Of a DNA stretch of 64,000 nucleotides, positions 49,231-64,000 are shown piece by piece. Position numbers and translations under genes: made by a program. The notes under the pieces are model-generated. The model was given only the letters and a program-made list of their open reading frames with translations. It was not told the origin of the DNA and made no database searches. Origin of the DNA: Myxococcales bacterium (GTDB lineage: Bacteria; Myxococcota_A; Polyangia; Haliangiales; Haliangiaceae); contig JADJUF010000023.1 of NCBI GenBank assembly GCA_016717005.1, forward strand, positions 1 through 64,000, written 5' to 3'. Numbering within the stretch: the stretch's first letter is position 1; each line of letters starts with the position of its first letter.

Positions 49231-49899
49231 TCAGGCCGCGAGCCACGGGCGCAGGTGCTGCCACCCGCGCTCGAGCAGCGTCGGCAGCGACGCGATCAGC
49301 TGGTGGTCGTCGTCGAGCTCGGTCAGCGCCGCGCCCGGCGTGCGCGCGCACCACGCCCGCGACAGCGCCACGTCGACCACGTCGTCGCGGGTGCCGTGGG
49401 CGATCCAGGTCGGCACCGTCACGGTCGGCCAGCCGTCGCCGGCGCGATCCGCCTCGGCCGCGTCGTCGAGGAACCCGACGTCGACGCGGGCCGGGCGGCG
49501 CTCGGCGTGGTCGTAGATCTCGAGCCAGCCGTCGCGGCGCCAGGCCGCGGTCGCGGCCGCGCCCAGCCGCTCGGCCCAGCGCTCGGCCATGCGGAACGCC
49601 GGCGCCATCAACACCAGCGCCTGCACCGCCGGCACCCGCTCGGCCACGCGCGCCGCGGTCAGGCCGCCCAGGCTCGAGCCGATCAGCACCACCGGCCCGC
49701 GCTCGCCGATCGCCGCGACCACGTGGGCGATCATCTCGGAGAGCCGCAGCCGCTCGAGCGACGGCACGCGCAGGTCGAGGCGCTCGACGTCGACGCCGTG
49801 GCGCGCGAACGCCTCGGCGAACGCCACGCCCTTGGTCGAGCCGGGCCCCGACGCGAACCCGTGCAGGTACAGACACCGGGTCGGCACGGGCGCGGTCAC
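49231..49899 (-). CDS. YqiA/YcfP-like alpha/beta hydrolase (esterase)
   Basis: Product of 222 residues, GTG start. LYLHGFASGPGSTKG opens the fold, IGSSLGGLTAARVA is the nucleophile elbow (Ser in GSSLGG), and THGTRDD-type WIAHGTRDDVVDV supplies the acid with the His in ELDDDHQLIAS. The small size and HGFASGP motif fit the YqiA/UPF0227 esterase group. Cytosolic. The start overlaps the aldo/keto reductase stop by 4 nt, so the two form an operon. Natural substrate unknown. Confidence 0.85.
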   Translation of the reverse strand: MTAPVPTRCLYLHGFASGPGSTKGVAFAEAFARHGVDVERLDLRVPSLERLRLSEMIAHVVAAIGERGPVVLIGSSLGGLTAARVAERVPAVQALVLMAPAFRMAERWAERLGAAATAAWRRDGWLEIYDHAERRPARVDVGFLDDAAEADRAGDGWPTVTVPTWIAHGTRDDVVDVALSRAWCARTPGAALTELDDDHQLIASLPTLLERGWQHLRPWLAA

Positions 49900-50924
49900 C
49901 AGGCGCCGTTGATGCGCGCCAGGAAGTCGTACGGGTACCCGACGTCGTACGCGCTGGCGTCGTCGAGGGCCTGGACCTCCGCCGGCGTCAGCTTGACCGC
50001 GGCGGCGGCGACGTTGTCCTCGAGCTGCGCCACCGTGCGCGCGCCGAAGATCACGCTGGTCACGGTCGGCTTGTGCAGGAGCCACGCGAGCGCGACCTGC
50101 GCCGGCGTCGCCTCGTGCGCGCGCGCGAGCGCGGTGACCGCGTCGAGGATCGTCCAGTTCCGCGGGCGGTCGTAGCGACCCCAGCGGTCCTTCCACTTGT
50201 CGAGCCGGGTCCCGGTCGGCGGCGGCGCGTCCTTGACGTACTTGCCCGACAGGAAGCCGCCGGCCAGCGGCGACCACGGCAGGATGCCCAGCCCCCACTG
50301 CGCGCACAGCGGCACGTGCTCGCGCTCGAGGCCGCGCTCGATCAGGCTGTACTGGGCCTGGAGCGTCACGAACTTCTCGCGCCCGCCGGTCTGCGCGCGC
50401 CACAGGCTGTCGACGAGGCGGTAGGCGGCGTAGTTCGAGCAGCCGGTGTAGAGCACCTTGCCGGCGCGCACCAGATCGTCGAGCGCGCGCAGGGTCTCGT
50501 CCTCGGCGACCGCCAGATCCTGGGCGTGGATCTGGTAGAGGTCGAGGCGATCGGTGCCGAGGCGGCGCAGCGAGTCCTCGGCGCAGCGGACGATGCGGTA
50601 GCGCGACGCGCCGCTCTTGTTGGGGCCGGCGCCCATCGTGAAGCGGAACTTGGTGGCCAGGACGATCTGATCGCGGGCCGTCGGCCGCGCCGCGAACCAC
50701 GCGCCGAGCACGCGCTCGGACAGGCCGTCCTGGCCGTAGACGTCGGCGGTGTCGACGAAGTTCACGCCCAGCTCGAGCGCGCGGTCGAGGATGGCGTGGC
50801 TGGTGGCGTCGTCGCAGCCGACCTGGTGCATGAACGACTGGTCGTCGGCCTCGCCGAAGGTCATCGCGCCCAGGCACAGGGTCGAGACCTTCACGCCGGC
50901 CGCTCCGAGGTTGCGGTACTCCAT
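49896..50924 (-). CDS. Aldo/keto reductase
   Basis: Product of 342 residues from ATG 50924. MEYRNLGAAGVKVSTLCLG and NFVDTADVYGQDGLSERVLG hold the catalytic Asp and Tyr, VLATKFRF the Lys, and LDLYQIHAQD the His of the tetrad. The NADPH-binding end (KPTVTSVIFGARTVAQLEDN) is present. It is in the group of Kv-beta-like/YajO-type reductases, which reduce small aldehydes and ketones. The ATG at 50924 rather than 50933 is supported by TAGAGT 7 nt upstream. The gene is coupled to the esterase downstream. Confidence 0.9.
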   Translation of the reverse strand: MEYRNLGAAGVKVSTLCLGAMTFGEADDQSFMHQVGCDDATSHAILDRALELGVNFVDTADVYGQDGLSERVLGAWFAARPTARDQIVLATKFRFTMGAGPNKSGASRYRIVRCAEDSLRRLGTDRLDLYQIHAQDLAVAEDETLRALDDLVRAGKVLYTGCSNYAAYRLVDSLWRAQTGGREKFVTLQAQYSLIERGLEREHVPLCAQWGLGILPWSPLAGGFLSGKYVKDAPPPTGTRLDKWKDRWGRYDRPRNWTILDAVTALARAHEATPAQVALAWLLHKPTVTSVIFGARTVAQLEDNVAAAAVKLTPAEVQALDDASAYDVGYPYDFLARINGAW

Positions 50925-50931
50925 GGCCGGC

Positions 50932-50937
50932 ACTCTA
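50932..50937 (-). promoter_or_regulatory. -10 element TAGAGT for the aldo/keto reductase
   Basis: TAGAGT exactly 7 nt before ATG 50924 on the minus strand. It decides between the two in-frame starts. Confidence 0.5.
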
Positions 50938-50990
50938 GCGCAGGGATCGGCCGCCGGCCGGCGCGCCCGCGGCGGCCCGCGCCGCGCTGG

Positions 50991-50996
50991 TATGGT
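50991..50996 (+). promoter_or_regulatory. Extended -10 (TGG-TATGGT) for the HAD phosphatase
   Basis: TATGGT preceded by TGG and followed by 8 nt before ATG 51005. The two divergent genes therefore have -10 boxes 53 nt apart. Confidence 0.5.
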
Positions 50997-51004
50997 GGTG
51001 ATCC

Positions 51005-51658
51005 ATGGGACGCATCCGGGCGGCGATCTTCGATCTCGACGGCACGCTGGTCGACAGCCTCGGCGACATCGGCGCGGCGCTGACCGCGGCGCTGGCCCAC
51101 CACGGCCTGCCGGCGCCGACCGACGCCGCGCTCCGGCAGATGATCGGCGAGGGCGCCCGCGTGCTGGTCGAGCGGGCCGTCGCCGACCGCGCCGATCCGA
51201 CGGCCGTGCTGGCGGCCTTCCGCGACGCCTACCGCGCGCGCCCGATCGGCGACACCTGCCTCTACGACGGCGTCGCGGCCGCGCTCGACGAGCTGACCGC
51301 GGCCGGGCTGACCTTCGCGATCGTGTCGAACAAGCCCCACGAGCTGACCCGCCACCTGGCGGAGCGCCTGTTCGCGGACTGGCCGTTCGCGGCGATCTAC
51401 GGCGCCCGACCCGAGCTGCCGCTCAAGCCCGACCCGACCCAGGCGCTGTGCTGCGCCGACGAGCTGGGCGTCGCGCCCGGGCGGTGCGCGTTCATCGGCG
51501 ACTCGGCGATCGACGTCGCCACCGGCCGGGCCGCGGCGATGCGCGCGGTCGGCGTGAGCTGGGGCTTCCGGCCGCGCGCCGAGCTCGAGGCCGCGGCGCC
51601 CGACGCGCTGATCGACGCGCCCGCGGCGTTGGCCGCGGCGATCCTCGTCGACGCCTGA
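51005..51658 (+). CDS. gph: HAD-superfamily phosphatase, phosphoglycolate phosphatase-like
   Basis: Product of 217 residues. FDLDGTLVDSLGDIGAALTA is HAD motif I with the helical cap of the Gph group, IVSNKPHELTRHLAE is motif II, LPLKPDPTQAL motif III and FIGDSAIDVATGRAA motif IV. Fits phosphoglycolate phosphatase or a close promiscuous relative, which removes 2-phosphoglycolate made during DNA repair. Cytosolic monomer. No operon partner: the desaturase follows after 90 nt with no overlap. The symbol is by family resemblance; related HAD enzymes have other sugar phosphates as substrates. Confidence 0.8.
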   Translation: MGRIRAAIFDLDGTLVDSLGDIGAALTAALAHHGLPAPTDAALRQMIGEGARVLVERAVADRADPTAVLAAFRDAYRARPIGDTCLYDGVAAALDELTAAGLTFAIVSNKPHELTRHLAERLFADWPFAAIYGARPELPLKPDPTQALCCADELGVAPGRCAFIGDSAIDVATGRAAAMRAVGVSWGFRPRAELEAAAPDALIDAPAALAAAILVDA

Positions 51659-51748
51659 GCTGCGTCACCGGTGGGCCCGACCGGCCCGTGACCGAACCGT
51701 GACGGAGATGTCCCCGACGGTGACGAGGGCGCGCGGTAGACCGGAAGG

Positions 51749-52666
51749 ATGCAGACGGCGGCGCACACGCAGGCACGGGGATGGCGCAGCATCTACTTCA
51801 ACGTGGAGACGATCCCGTACTGGCTGATCCACGTCGGCGCCATCGTCGGCGTCGCGCTCATGGGCTGGTCGTGGGGCGGGCTGGCGTGGGCGATGGGGCT
51901 CTATGCGGTGCGGCTGTTCTTCGTGACCGGCGGGTACCACCGCTACTTCGCGCACCGCAGCTACAAGACCTCGCGCTGGTTCCAGTTCGTGCTCGCGCTG
52001 GGCGCGACCGCCACCGGGCAGAAGGGCGTGCTGTGGTGGGCCGCGCACCACCGCCGTCACCACCGCGGGTCCGACACCGCCGAGGATCTCCACTCGCCGT
52101 ACCACGGCGGCTTCTGGTGGTCGCACATGGGCTGGATCCTGGCGGGCGACTTCGACGACACCGATCACGCGGCGATCAAGGACTTCGCGCGCTACCCCGA
52201 GCTGCGCTGGCTCGATCGCTACTGGATGGTGCCGCAGCTCTCCACCGGGGTCGCGGCGTTCCTGGTCGGCGGCTGGTTCGGCCTGGTCTGGGCCTTCGCG
52301 GTCTCGCAGGTGCTGTGCTGGCACGGCACGTTCACGATCAACTCGCTGTCGCACCTGTGGGGCGGCCGGCGCTACCCGTCGGGCGATGACTCGCGCAACA
52401 ACCCGGTGCTGGCGATCCTCACGCTCGGCGAGGGCTGGCACAACAACCACCACCACTACCAGGTGGCGGCGCGCCAGGGCTTCTTCTGGTGGGAGATCGA
52501 CCTGACCTTCTACGTGCTGCGCGTGCTGGCGGTGCTCGGCATCGTGCGTGACCTCCACGGCGTGCCCGAGCACGTCCGCGCCGGGACGCGCAAGCCGACC
52601 GCGGCCGGGCCCGCCGCCGCCAGCGGTGACCGGGTCGCCGCCGCCGCCGACCGCGTCGCCGCCTGA
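51749..52666 (+). CDS. Membrane fatty acid desaturase (acyl-CoA/acyl-lipid delta-9 type)
   Basis: Product of 305 residues. The three His boxes are complete: HRYFAH, HHRRHH and HNNHHH, with hydrophobic helices before, between and after them (LIHVGAIVGVALMGW, LSTGVAAFLVGGWFGLVW). This diiron enzyme in the inner membrane puts a cis double bond into acyl chains and so adjusts membrane fluidity. The order HRYFAH, HHRRHH, HNNHHH is that of stearoyl-CoA-desaturase-like proteins. The C-terminus (GDRVAAAADRVAA) is low-complexity and is the first copy of a tandem repeat that includes the stop codon. Confidence 0.92.
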   Translation: MQTAAHTQARGWRSIYFNVETIPYWLIHVGAIVGVALMGWSWGGLAWAMGLYAVRLFFVTGGYHRYFAHRSYKTSRWFQFVLALGATATGQKGVLWWAAHHRRHHRGSDTAEDLHSPYHGGFWWSHMGWILAGDFDDTDHAAIKDFARYPELRWLDRYWMVPQLSTGVAAFLVGGWFGLVWAFAVSQVLCWHGTFTINSLSHLWGGRRYPSGDDSRNNPVLAILTLGEGWHNNHHHYQVAARQGFFWWEIDLTFYVLRVLAVLGIVRDLHGVPEHVRAGTRKPTAAGPAAASGDRVAAAADRVAA

Positions 52667-52740
52667 CGGGATCGCGGCCCGGCGCGACGGCGGTGACCGG
52701 GTCGCCGCCGCCGCCGACCGCGGCGCCGCCTGAGGGCGTG
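52624..52740 (+). repeat. Two-copy direct repeat (period 67 bp) spanning the desaturase stop codon
   Basis: A 47-nt block beginning CGGTGACCGGGTCGCC occurs at 52624-52670 and 52691-52737 with a single T/G change and a 1-nt difference at the end. Copy 1 holds the last codons and TGA of the desaturase; copy 2 repeats them after the gene. The remaining 52741-52818 has no gene; TACCGT at about 52784 could be a -10 for the TPR gene. Confidence 0.9.
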
Positions 52741-52818
52741 GATCCGCCAGCCCGGCCCGGCGCGACGCCCGCGCGCTCGTGATACCGTCGCGATCACCGC
52801 AGCGGACCTGCGGTCGCG

Positions 52819-61079
<8,261 letters not shown>

Positions 61080-61087
<8 letters not shown>

Positions 61088-62057
61088 CGCGCGGGCGCTG
61101 GACCTCGGTCGCGAGGATCTCCTTGACCAGCTCGACGAACCGGCGCGACTTGAGCGGCGGCTCGGCGCCGGCGCCCTGGGCGTAGACCACGAACACCGGC
61201 AGGCCGCCGTCGGCGACCGCGTGGCAGGACCAGTCGGGCAGGACCTCGACCAGCTCGCCGCGCGCGAGCTCGTCGCGCACGACCCACTCGACCACGCGCA
61301 GGACGCCGAGCCCGCGCCGCGCCAGCTGGCCGGCCAGGAGCGGGCTGGTGGTGTGGACGACGCCGGCGACCTCGAGGCGCTCGCTGCGGGTCCGGACCCG
61401 GCGATGGTAGAACGCCCACTCGACCGGCCCCGCCACCTGCGCGACGGTCAGGCAGTCGTGGTCGCGCAGCTCGAGCGGTCGCGCCGGGTGGCCGCGCCGC
61501 GCCAGGTACTGCGGGCTGGCCACCAGCCGCACCGGCACCCGCCCGAGCAGCTGGGCCCGCAGCGACGAGTCGGCCTGGCGACCCAGCCGGATCGCCAGAT
61601 CGAACCCGCCCTGCACCAGCGGCACGTTGCGATCCGACAGATCGATCTCGAACCGCAGCTCGGGGTAGCGGCGCCGCAGCGCCGGCAGGTGCGGGCCCAG
61701 CAGGCGCTCGCCCACCGACACCGGCATCGACACGCGCAGGTGCCCGCGCGGCGTACCGCCGGTCAGCTCGGCGATCGCGTCGCGCGCCGCGCGCTGGGCG
61801 GTCAGCAACCGCTCGGCGTGATCGGCGTAGAGCGCGCCGGCCTCGGTCAGGCTCAGCCGGCGGGTCGTGCGCGCCAGGAGCTGCGCGCCCAGGTGGCGCT
61901 CGAGCTGCGCGACCGCCCGCGACAGGCTCGACGTGCTCTTGCCGAGCGCGCGCGCGGCCAGCGTGAAGCTGCGGGTCCGGACCACCTGCAGGTACACCTC
62001 GGCCGCGGCCAGCTCGTCGAACACCGGCCGTCGGACCCGCGCGACAGTTTTGCGCAT
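61080..62057 (-). CDS. LysR-family transcriptional regulator
   Basis: Product of 325 residues. The N-terminal winged helix (FDELAAAEVYLQVVRTRSF, AARALGKSTSSLSRAVAQLE, LLARTTRRLSLTEAG) is followed by a typical LysR effector domain (GHLRVSMPVSVGERLLGPHL, FDLAIRLGRQADSSL, VRLVASPQYLARRG). It belongs to the group whose members often act as local regulators of a divergent gene. The divergent alpha/beta hydrolase starts 79 nt away, so it is the likely target. The start codon ATG 62057 is preceded by TATTGC only 3 nt away, so the true start may be slightly different. Its 3' end overlaps the TPR gene end by 8 nt. Confidence 0.9.
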
Positions 62058-62135
62058 GACGCAATAGTGTCTTGATTCGCGGCACCTTTGTAGCGAGATG
62101 TTGAACAGTCATGGTGGGCGAACCCAGGAGGCTCC
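62058..62135. promoter_or_regulatory. Divergent LysR/hydrolase control region
   Basis: 78 nt of unusually AT-rich sequence between divergent starts, including TTGATTCG and TGTTGAACA. LysR regulators normally bind T-N11-A dyads in such regions; a unique site cannot be fixed by eye. The hydrolase side ends in AGGAGG (62126-62131). Confidence 0.5.
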
Positions 62136-63071
62136 ATGGTCGCCGTTCCAACGTTCACCCCGCCCATCGCTCCACCGCCGCCGCTGCCGGCGCCGCCCAC
62201 CGCCGTCAGCGTCGACCTGACGCTGGCCGCGGTCGACGGCGAGCCGCTCGCCGCCACCCACGTCGCGCCGACCGGCCCGGCCCGCGGCGCCGTCATGATC
62301 GCGCCGGCGATGGGCGTCGCGCAGCGCTACTACCACCCGTTCGCGACCTGGCTGGCCGCGCGCGGCTTCCACGCCCTGACGTTCGACTACCGCGGCATGG
62401 GCCGATCGCGGCGCGGCCCGCTGCGCGCGGTCGACGCCGACCTGATGACCTGGGCCCGGCGCGACGCCACCGCCGCGCTCCGACACCTGCAGGATCTGGC
62501 GCCCGCGCTGCCGCTGACCTGGGTCGGCCACAGCCTCGGCGGCCAGCTGGTGCCGTTCGTGCCCGACCACCGCGAGCTGGCGCAGATCATCACGATCGCC
62601 GCCGGCAGCGGCTACTGGCGCCACAACAGCCCGGCGCTGCGACGCAAGGTGTGGCTGCTCTGGTACCTCGCGGCGCCGCTGGCCACGCCGATGTTTGGCT
62701 ACTTCCCGGGCCGGGCCCTGGGCATGGTCGGCGATCTGCCCCGAGGCGTGATCCGGCAGTGGCGGCGCTGGTGCCTCGACCCCGGCTACGCGGTCGGGGC
62801 CGAGGGGGCCGCGGTCGCCGAGCTGTTCCGGCGCGTCACCACGCCGATCACCGCGGTGTCGTTCACCGACGACGAGATGATGTCGGACCGCAGCATCGCC
62901 GACCTCCACGCCGCCTTCGCGAGCGCGCCGCAGACCCACGTGCGGCTGGCGCCGACCGACGTCGACCGGGACCGGCTCGGGCATTTCGGCTGGTTCCGGG
63001 CCGAGCACGCGCCGCTGTGGGACCGCGTGATCGCCCCGGTCCTGGCGACCGCCGCCGCCCCGCGCCGTTGA
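62136..63071 (+). CDS. Alpha/beta hydrolase (serine aminopeptidase S33-like)
   Basis: Product of 311 residues. A Pro-rich N-terminal 20 residues (no signal peptide) precede the fold. FDYRGMGRSRRGP and WVGHSLGGQLVPFV (nucleophile Ser) are clear; TTPITAVSFTDDEMMSD gives the acid and LGHFGWFRAEH the likely catalytic His. A good AGGAGG ribosome site lies 4 nt before the ATG. The gene is divergent from a LysR regulator that probably controls it. Substrate is unknown, maybe a lipid ester or lactone. The BMC genes begin 34 nt downstream but have their own -10-like TACCGT (63091-63096). Confidence 0.85.
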   Translation: MVAVPTFTPPIAPPPPLPAPPTAVSVDLTLAAVDGEPLAATHVAPTGPARGAVMIAPAMGVAQRYYHPFATWLAARGFHALTFDYRGMGRSRRGPLRAVDADLMTWARRDATAALRHLQDLAPALPLTWVGHSLGGQLVPFVPDHRELAQIITIAAGSGYWRHNSPALRRKVWLLWYLAAPLATPMFGYFPGRALGMVGDLPRGVIRQWRRWCLDPGYAVGAEGAAVAELFRRVTTPITAVSFTDDEMMSDRSIADLHAAFASAPQTHVRLAPTDVDRDRLGHFGWFRAEHAPLWDRVIAPVLATAAAPRR

Positions 63072-63090
63072 CCCCGGCTCGGCGGGCCGC

Positions 63091-63096
63091 TACCGT
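63091..63096 (+). promoter_or_regulatory. -10-like TACCGT before the first BMC-P gene
   Basis: TACCGT ends 9 nt before ATG 63106, again without a Shine-Dalgarno. It would separate the microcompartment operon from the hydrolase. Confidence 0.35.
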
Positions 63097-63105
63097 CGAC
63101 GTCCA

Positions 63106-63497
<392 letters not shown>

Positions 63498-63501
<4 letters not shown>

Positions 63502-63770
63502 GGCTGTGCCGCGTGCTCGGCAACATCACCGCGGCCGCGAAGCACCCGGCCTACGCCGGGCGCACGCTCTTGATCGTGCAGCCGATCGATCCGGCTGGCG
63601 TCGACGTCGGCGACAGCTTCATCGCGGTCGACGACGCCCAGGCCGGGCCCGGCGACCGGGTGCTGGTCATGACCGAGGGCACCGGCGTGCGCCAGATCCT
63701 CAAGCTCGGCGAGCAGGTGCCGATCCGCTCGCTCGTCGTCGGCATCGTCGACGCGGTCGAGGTCTCGTGA
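63498..63770 (+). CDS. Bacterial microcompartment vertex protein (EutN/CcmL, BMC-P), second copy
   Basis: Product of 90 residues, standard length. MRLCRVLGNITAAAKHPAYAG and GRTLLIVQPID start the fold; GVDVGDSFIAVDDAQAGPGD and IRSLVVGIVDAVEVS finish it. It differs clearly from the copy upstream, so the shell uses at least two kinds of pentamer. ATG overlaps the preceding stop and the TGA overlaps the GTG of the next gene, so three genes are translationally coupled. Loci with several BMC-P genes are known in Haliangium and in planctomycetes. Confidence 0.92.
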
Positions 63771-64000
63771 CCGGCGGCCGCCGCGCGCCCATCGCCGCGT
63801 TCGCGCGCGAGCTGCACGCGCGCGGTTGGGTCGCCAACCACGACGGCAACGTCAGCGCCCGCGACGATCGCGGCTTCGTCGCCACGCCGACCGCGACCTC
63901 GAAGCGGGGCATCGGCGAGCGCGACGTGCTCACGCTCGACGCCGCCGGCAAGGTGGTCGGGCAGGGCAAGGTGTTCGGCGAGATCGGCCTGCACCTCGCG
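63767..64000 (+). CDS. Class II aldolase (fuculose/rhamnulose-phosphate aldolase-like), N-terminal part (cut by window end)
   Basis: GTG start overlapping the BMC-P stop; 78 residues before the window ends. LHARGWVANHDGNVSARDD, FVATPTATSKRGI and FGEIGLHLA are the zinc class II aldolase/adducin N-terminal blocks, with Asn-Val-Ser and the Glu of the active site visible. Coupled to BMC-P genes, this fits a microcompartment for deoxysugar or polyol phosphate breakdown, in which the aldolase gives lactaldehyde. The remaining enzymes (aldehyde dehydrogenase, shell hexamers) would lie past 64000. Confidence 0.85.
   Translation, partial: MTGGRRAPIAAFARELHARGWVANHDGNVSARDDRGFVATPTATSKRGIGERDVLTLDAAGKVVGQGKVFGEIGLHLA

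Overview
The window is a very GC-rich (roughly 73-75% by eye) stretch of bacterial chromosome, densely packed with protein genes. The gene content points to Myxococcota, most likely the Haliangiales/Kofleriaceae side. Indicators are a Ser/Thr kinase with an AgmX/PglI-type C-terminal domain, a PilZ/J-domain chaperone protein, many small Cys-rich lipoproteins, ECF sigma/FecR gene sets, very large TPR proteins, and the start of a microcompartment locus with two BMC-P genes and a class II aldolase, as known from Haliangium. The placement is inferred from families, not from a phylogeny. I found no rRNA, tRNA or CRISPR array.

Layout. 1-3.25 kb: tail of a nitroreductase, an Mpo1-like membrane protein whose 3' end is tandemly duplicated, and a B12-type radical SAM protein. 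3.27-12.5 kb: a split purine (urate) degradation cluster with puuD (urate to 5-hydroxyisourate), allB (allantoinase, frameshifted), a fused allantoicase/OHCU decarboxylase and uraH (HIU hydrolase). Inserted in it are a 1151-residue probable helical-repeat protein and two tandem DUF4377-like lipoproteins. 12.5-15 kb: a mobile-element patch with a decayed IS1182-type transposase carrying three REP-like hairpins, next to an intact REP-associated tyrosine transposase (RAYT). 15.1-19.9 kb: a tightly overlapping operon of a Ser/Thr kinase, a lipoprotein, two one-heme c-type lipoproteins and an outer-membrane barrel that itself has a CxxCH motif, a candidate electron conduit across the outer membrane. 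19.9-31.4 kb: lipoproteins, a CitE-like aldolase, a bfd-bfr iron storage operon behind a strong Fur box, a plant-type FabI, and a long carboxypeptidase-regulatory-repeat protein. 31.4-36.4 kb: a GGTTCC-type microsatellite, manC, manB (frameshifted), a ROK kinase and a CAP-domain lipoprotein. 36.4-41.6 kb (minus strand): a pseudokinase, then a three-gene coupled set of PilZ/J-domain protein, lidless Hsp70 and thioredoxin lipoprotein. 41.6-52.7 kb: asnS, an OCD-like Rossmann protein, two Cys-rich lipoproteins, an ECF sigma/FecR operon, a VOC protein with a histone-H1-like tail, hydrolase/aldo-keto reductase, a HAD phosphatase and a desaturase. 52.8-61.1 kb: one huge TPR gene. 61.1-64 kb: a LysR regulator divergent from an alpha/beta hydrolase, then two BMC vertex genes and the start of a class II aldolase.

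Three window-wide patterns matter as much as the genes. (1) Many transcription units have a TANNNT-type -10 element only 6-9 nt before the start codon and no Shine-Dalgarno, which suggests widespread leaderless transcription. (2) Five otherwise well conserved genes are frameshifted; four of the breaks are explained by loss of one CG dinucleotide in a short CG run and one by loss of a C next to a G run. This looks like systematic assembly error, although slippage variation is possible. (3) Three genes have 3' ends, including the stop codon, tandemly duplicated.
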